Of a stretch of DNA of 43,467 nucleotides, positions 42,342 through 43,467 are shown piece by piece. This DNA is from Anaerolineae bacterium (GTDB lineage Bacteria; Chloroflexota; Anaerolineae; Anaerolineales; Villigracilaceae), in NCBI GenBank assembly GCA_018645405.1, contig JABGOQ010000136.1:1-43467 (forward strand), read 5' to 3'. The stretch's first letter is position 1; each line of letters starts with the position of its first letter. The translations under genes were made by a program, and so were the position numbers. The notes below the pieces were generated by a model. It searched no databases and was not told where the DNA came from. It saw only the letters and a program-made list of their open reading frames with translations.

Positions 42342-43467
42342 ATGGCCGCACATATTCTGATCGTAGACGATAACGAACTCAACCTGAAACTTGCTACCGC
42401 TGTATTAGAAAAAGAGGGCTACCAAACATCTACCGCGTTAAACGGGAAAGAAGCGTTAGAGCGTGCGAATAAAAACCCACCCGATTTGGCAATTTTGGAC
42501 GTGATGATGCCCGATATGGATGGATACGAGCTCTGCCAGCGAATGCGAGATACGCCAAAACTAGCAGCAATTCCTGTCATCATTTTAACGGCATTATCTA
42601 GCGTAGATGACAAACTCAAAGCCTTTGATGTGGGTGCAGACGATTTCCTCTCGAAGCCCTTTGTCCCTGCGGAATTACGCGCCCGTGTAAAAGTTTTATT
42701 GCGCCATCTTAATGCACGCGTTGAAATCGAAAAAGATAGCCCCACCTACAAAATAGCTGTCTTTTCTTTACGCGGTGGTATTGGTGTTTCAACTTTAGCA
42801 ACCAATCTCGCTGTAGGATTAACTCAACTATGGGATGATGAAAGTGTTCTGATGGATCTTTCTCTGATCAGTGGACAAAGCGCATTGATGCTCGATTTAT
42901 CGCTCCGCAATACTTGGGATGATATTGCAGAAATCCCTGTCGAAGAAATGGATACGGAGTTAGTCGATCAAATTATGCTCCGCCACGCCAGCGGGACGCG
43001 TGTTTTAGCCGCACCGCGTAATGCGATCACGGCTGATTTGATTACTGAGAAAAAAGTTAAGCGTGTTTTGAATCTGCTTGAAAATCGCTACCCATATCTT
43101 ATCTTTGACCTTCCTCATAATTTTTCCCCAACCACATTAGCTGCCTTAGATGCAGCAGATAAAATATTGCTACTCCTTTCACCAGAAATGGCATCCGTTC
43201 GCTGTGCAGGGATGGCATTGAGCGTTTTTAAGGAATTGGAGTATCCCAAAGAAAAAGTTGATCTCGTCTTGAATTGGAATTTTCAGAGTCAGGGCTTACC
43301 GCGTGGTGAAATTGAAACAGCGCTTAAGAAGAAGTTGTCGATTGTAATCCCTTATGCAGCTGACCCAATTGTTTCTGCAATCACAATGGGAAAGCCGCCG
43401 ATCTTAAGTGAGACCTGTCAACGACAATTAGAAATTACCCTGGCGTCAATTAGAAATGCCCATGAAA
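42342..43467 (+). CDS. response-regulator/TadZ-CpaE-type ATPase (partial, runs off the right edge)
   Basis: An open frame from ATG 42342, one base after the previous stop, to the window end with no stop (375 codons). The receiver domain (about 3-120) has Asp9-Asp10, phospho-acceptor Asp53 (ILDVMMPDMDG), Thr83 and Lys105 (SKPF). A MinD/ParA-like ATPase domain follows (about 137 to the end). Its P-loop is FSLRGGIGVSTL, where Val stands in place of the usual Lys. This REC-ATPase layout is that of TadZ/CpaE, which places Tad pilus machinery at its site in the cell. The gene follows a prepilin, so a Tad locus continues beyond the edge. Confidence 0.88.
   Translation, partial: MAAHILIVDDNELNLKLATAVLEKEGYQTSTALNGKEALERANKNPPDLAILDVMMPDMDGYELCQRMRDTPKLAAIPVIILTALSSVDDKLKAFDVGADDFLSKPFVPAELRARVKVLLRHLNARVEIEKDSPTYKIAVFSLRGGIGVSTLATNLAVGLTQLWDDESVLMDLSLISGQSALMLDLSLRNTWDDIAEIPVEEMDTELVDQIMLRHASGTRVLAAPRNAITADLITEKKVKRVLNLLENRYPYLIFDLPHNFSPTTLAALDAADKILLLLSPEMASVRCAGMALSVFKELEYPKEKVDLVLNWNFQSQGLPRGEIETALKKKLSIVIPYAADPIVSAITMGKPPILSETCQRQLEITLASIRNAHE

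Overview
The window looks like ordinary chromosome from a Chloroflexota bacterium, most likely Anaerolineae. This is inferred from gene content rather than from a 16S gene. Pointers are a membrane glycosyltransferase of the TIGR03663 type fused to NHL repeats, tandem CarD-like regulators, a DNA-repair radical SAM protein behind a Gram-positive-type LexA box, paired DtxR/FeoA regulators with a split FeoB, and a Tad/Flp pilus locus with a REC-TadZ protein. There is no prophage, IS element or CRISPR array.

Layout. 1-4200 (minus): 5' end of a GNAT acetyltransferase, then a heterodimeric multidrug-type ABC exporter. The exporter lies behind a 5' leader with a 24-codon peptide, an intrinsic terminator and two segments able to antiterminate. 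4265-5490: two overlapping CarD-like genes. 5504-6567: tyrosine recombinase (minus). 6786-7960: SOS-type promoter and a leaderless DNA-repair radical SAM gene. 8000-8609: hypothetical gene and an intergenic palindrome. 8648-8800: tRNA-Leu(UAG). 8961-11117: tig-clpP. 11270-14207: DUF1028 protein, HAD hydrolase, rlmN. 14369-17830: large membrane glycosyltransferase-NHL protein. 18251-20253: sucCD. 20375-21502: acyltransferase-like membrane protein.

21663-25896 is an iron or manganese module: DtxR regulator, membrane-anchored DtxR-FeoA fusion, FeoB GTPase and FeoB permease as separate genes. 26229-26648: GNAT. 26792-29365: a small secreted protein divergent from a two-component system, with phased 11-bp repeats on both sides of the shared intergenic region. 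29446-30877: MerR/GyrI regulator broken by a frameshift but still carrying a textbook MerR operator. 31001-31912: lipoprotein. 32033-36076 (minus): pth-mfd. 36213-39753: orphan roadblock protein, pyrG, eno. 39993-end: Tad-type pilus locus with a 632-aa Flp prepilin carrying seven tandem beta-domain repeats, a bitopic proline-rich protein and a REC-TadZ/CpaE protein cut by the window edge.

The most rewarding signals are the attenuator leader of the ABC exporter (about 4024-4229), the LexA box inside the promoter of the radical SAM gene (6796-6809), the giant repeat-bearing Flp prepilin (39993-41891), and the metal module with three FeoA-like domains, one in a protein tethered to the membrane, plus a FeoB split inside its GDI domain.
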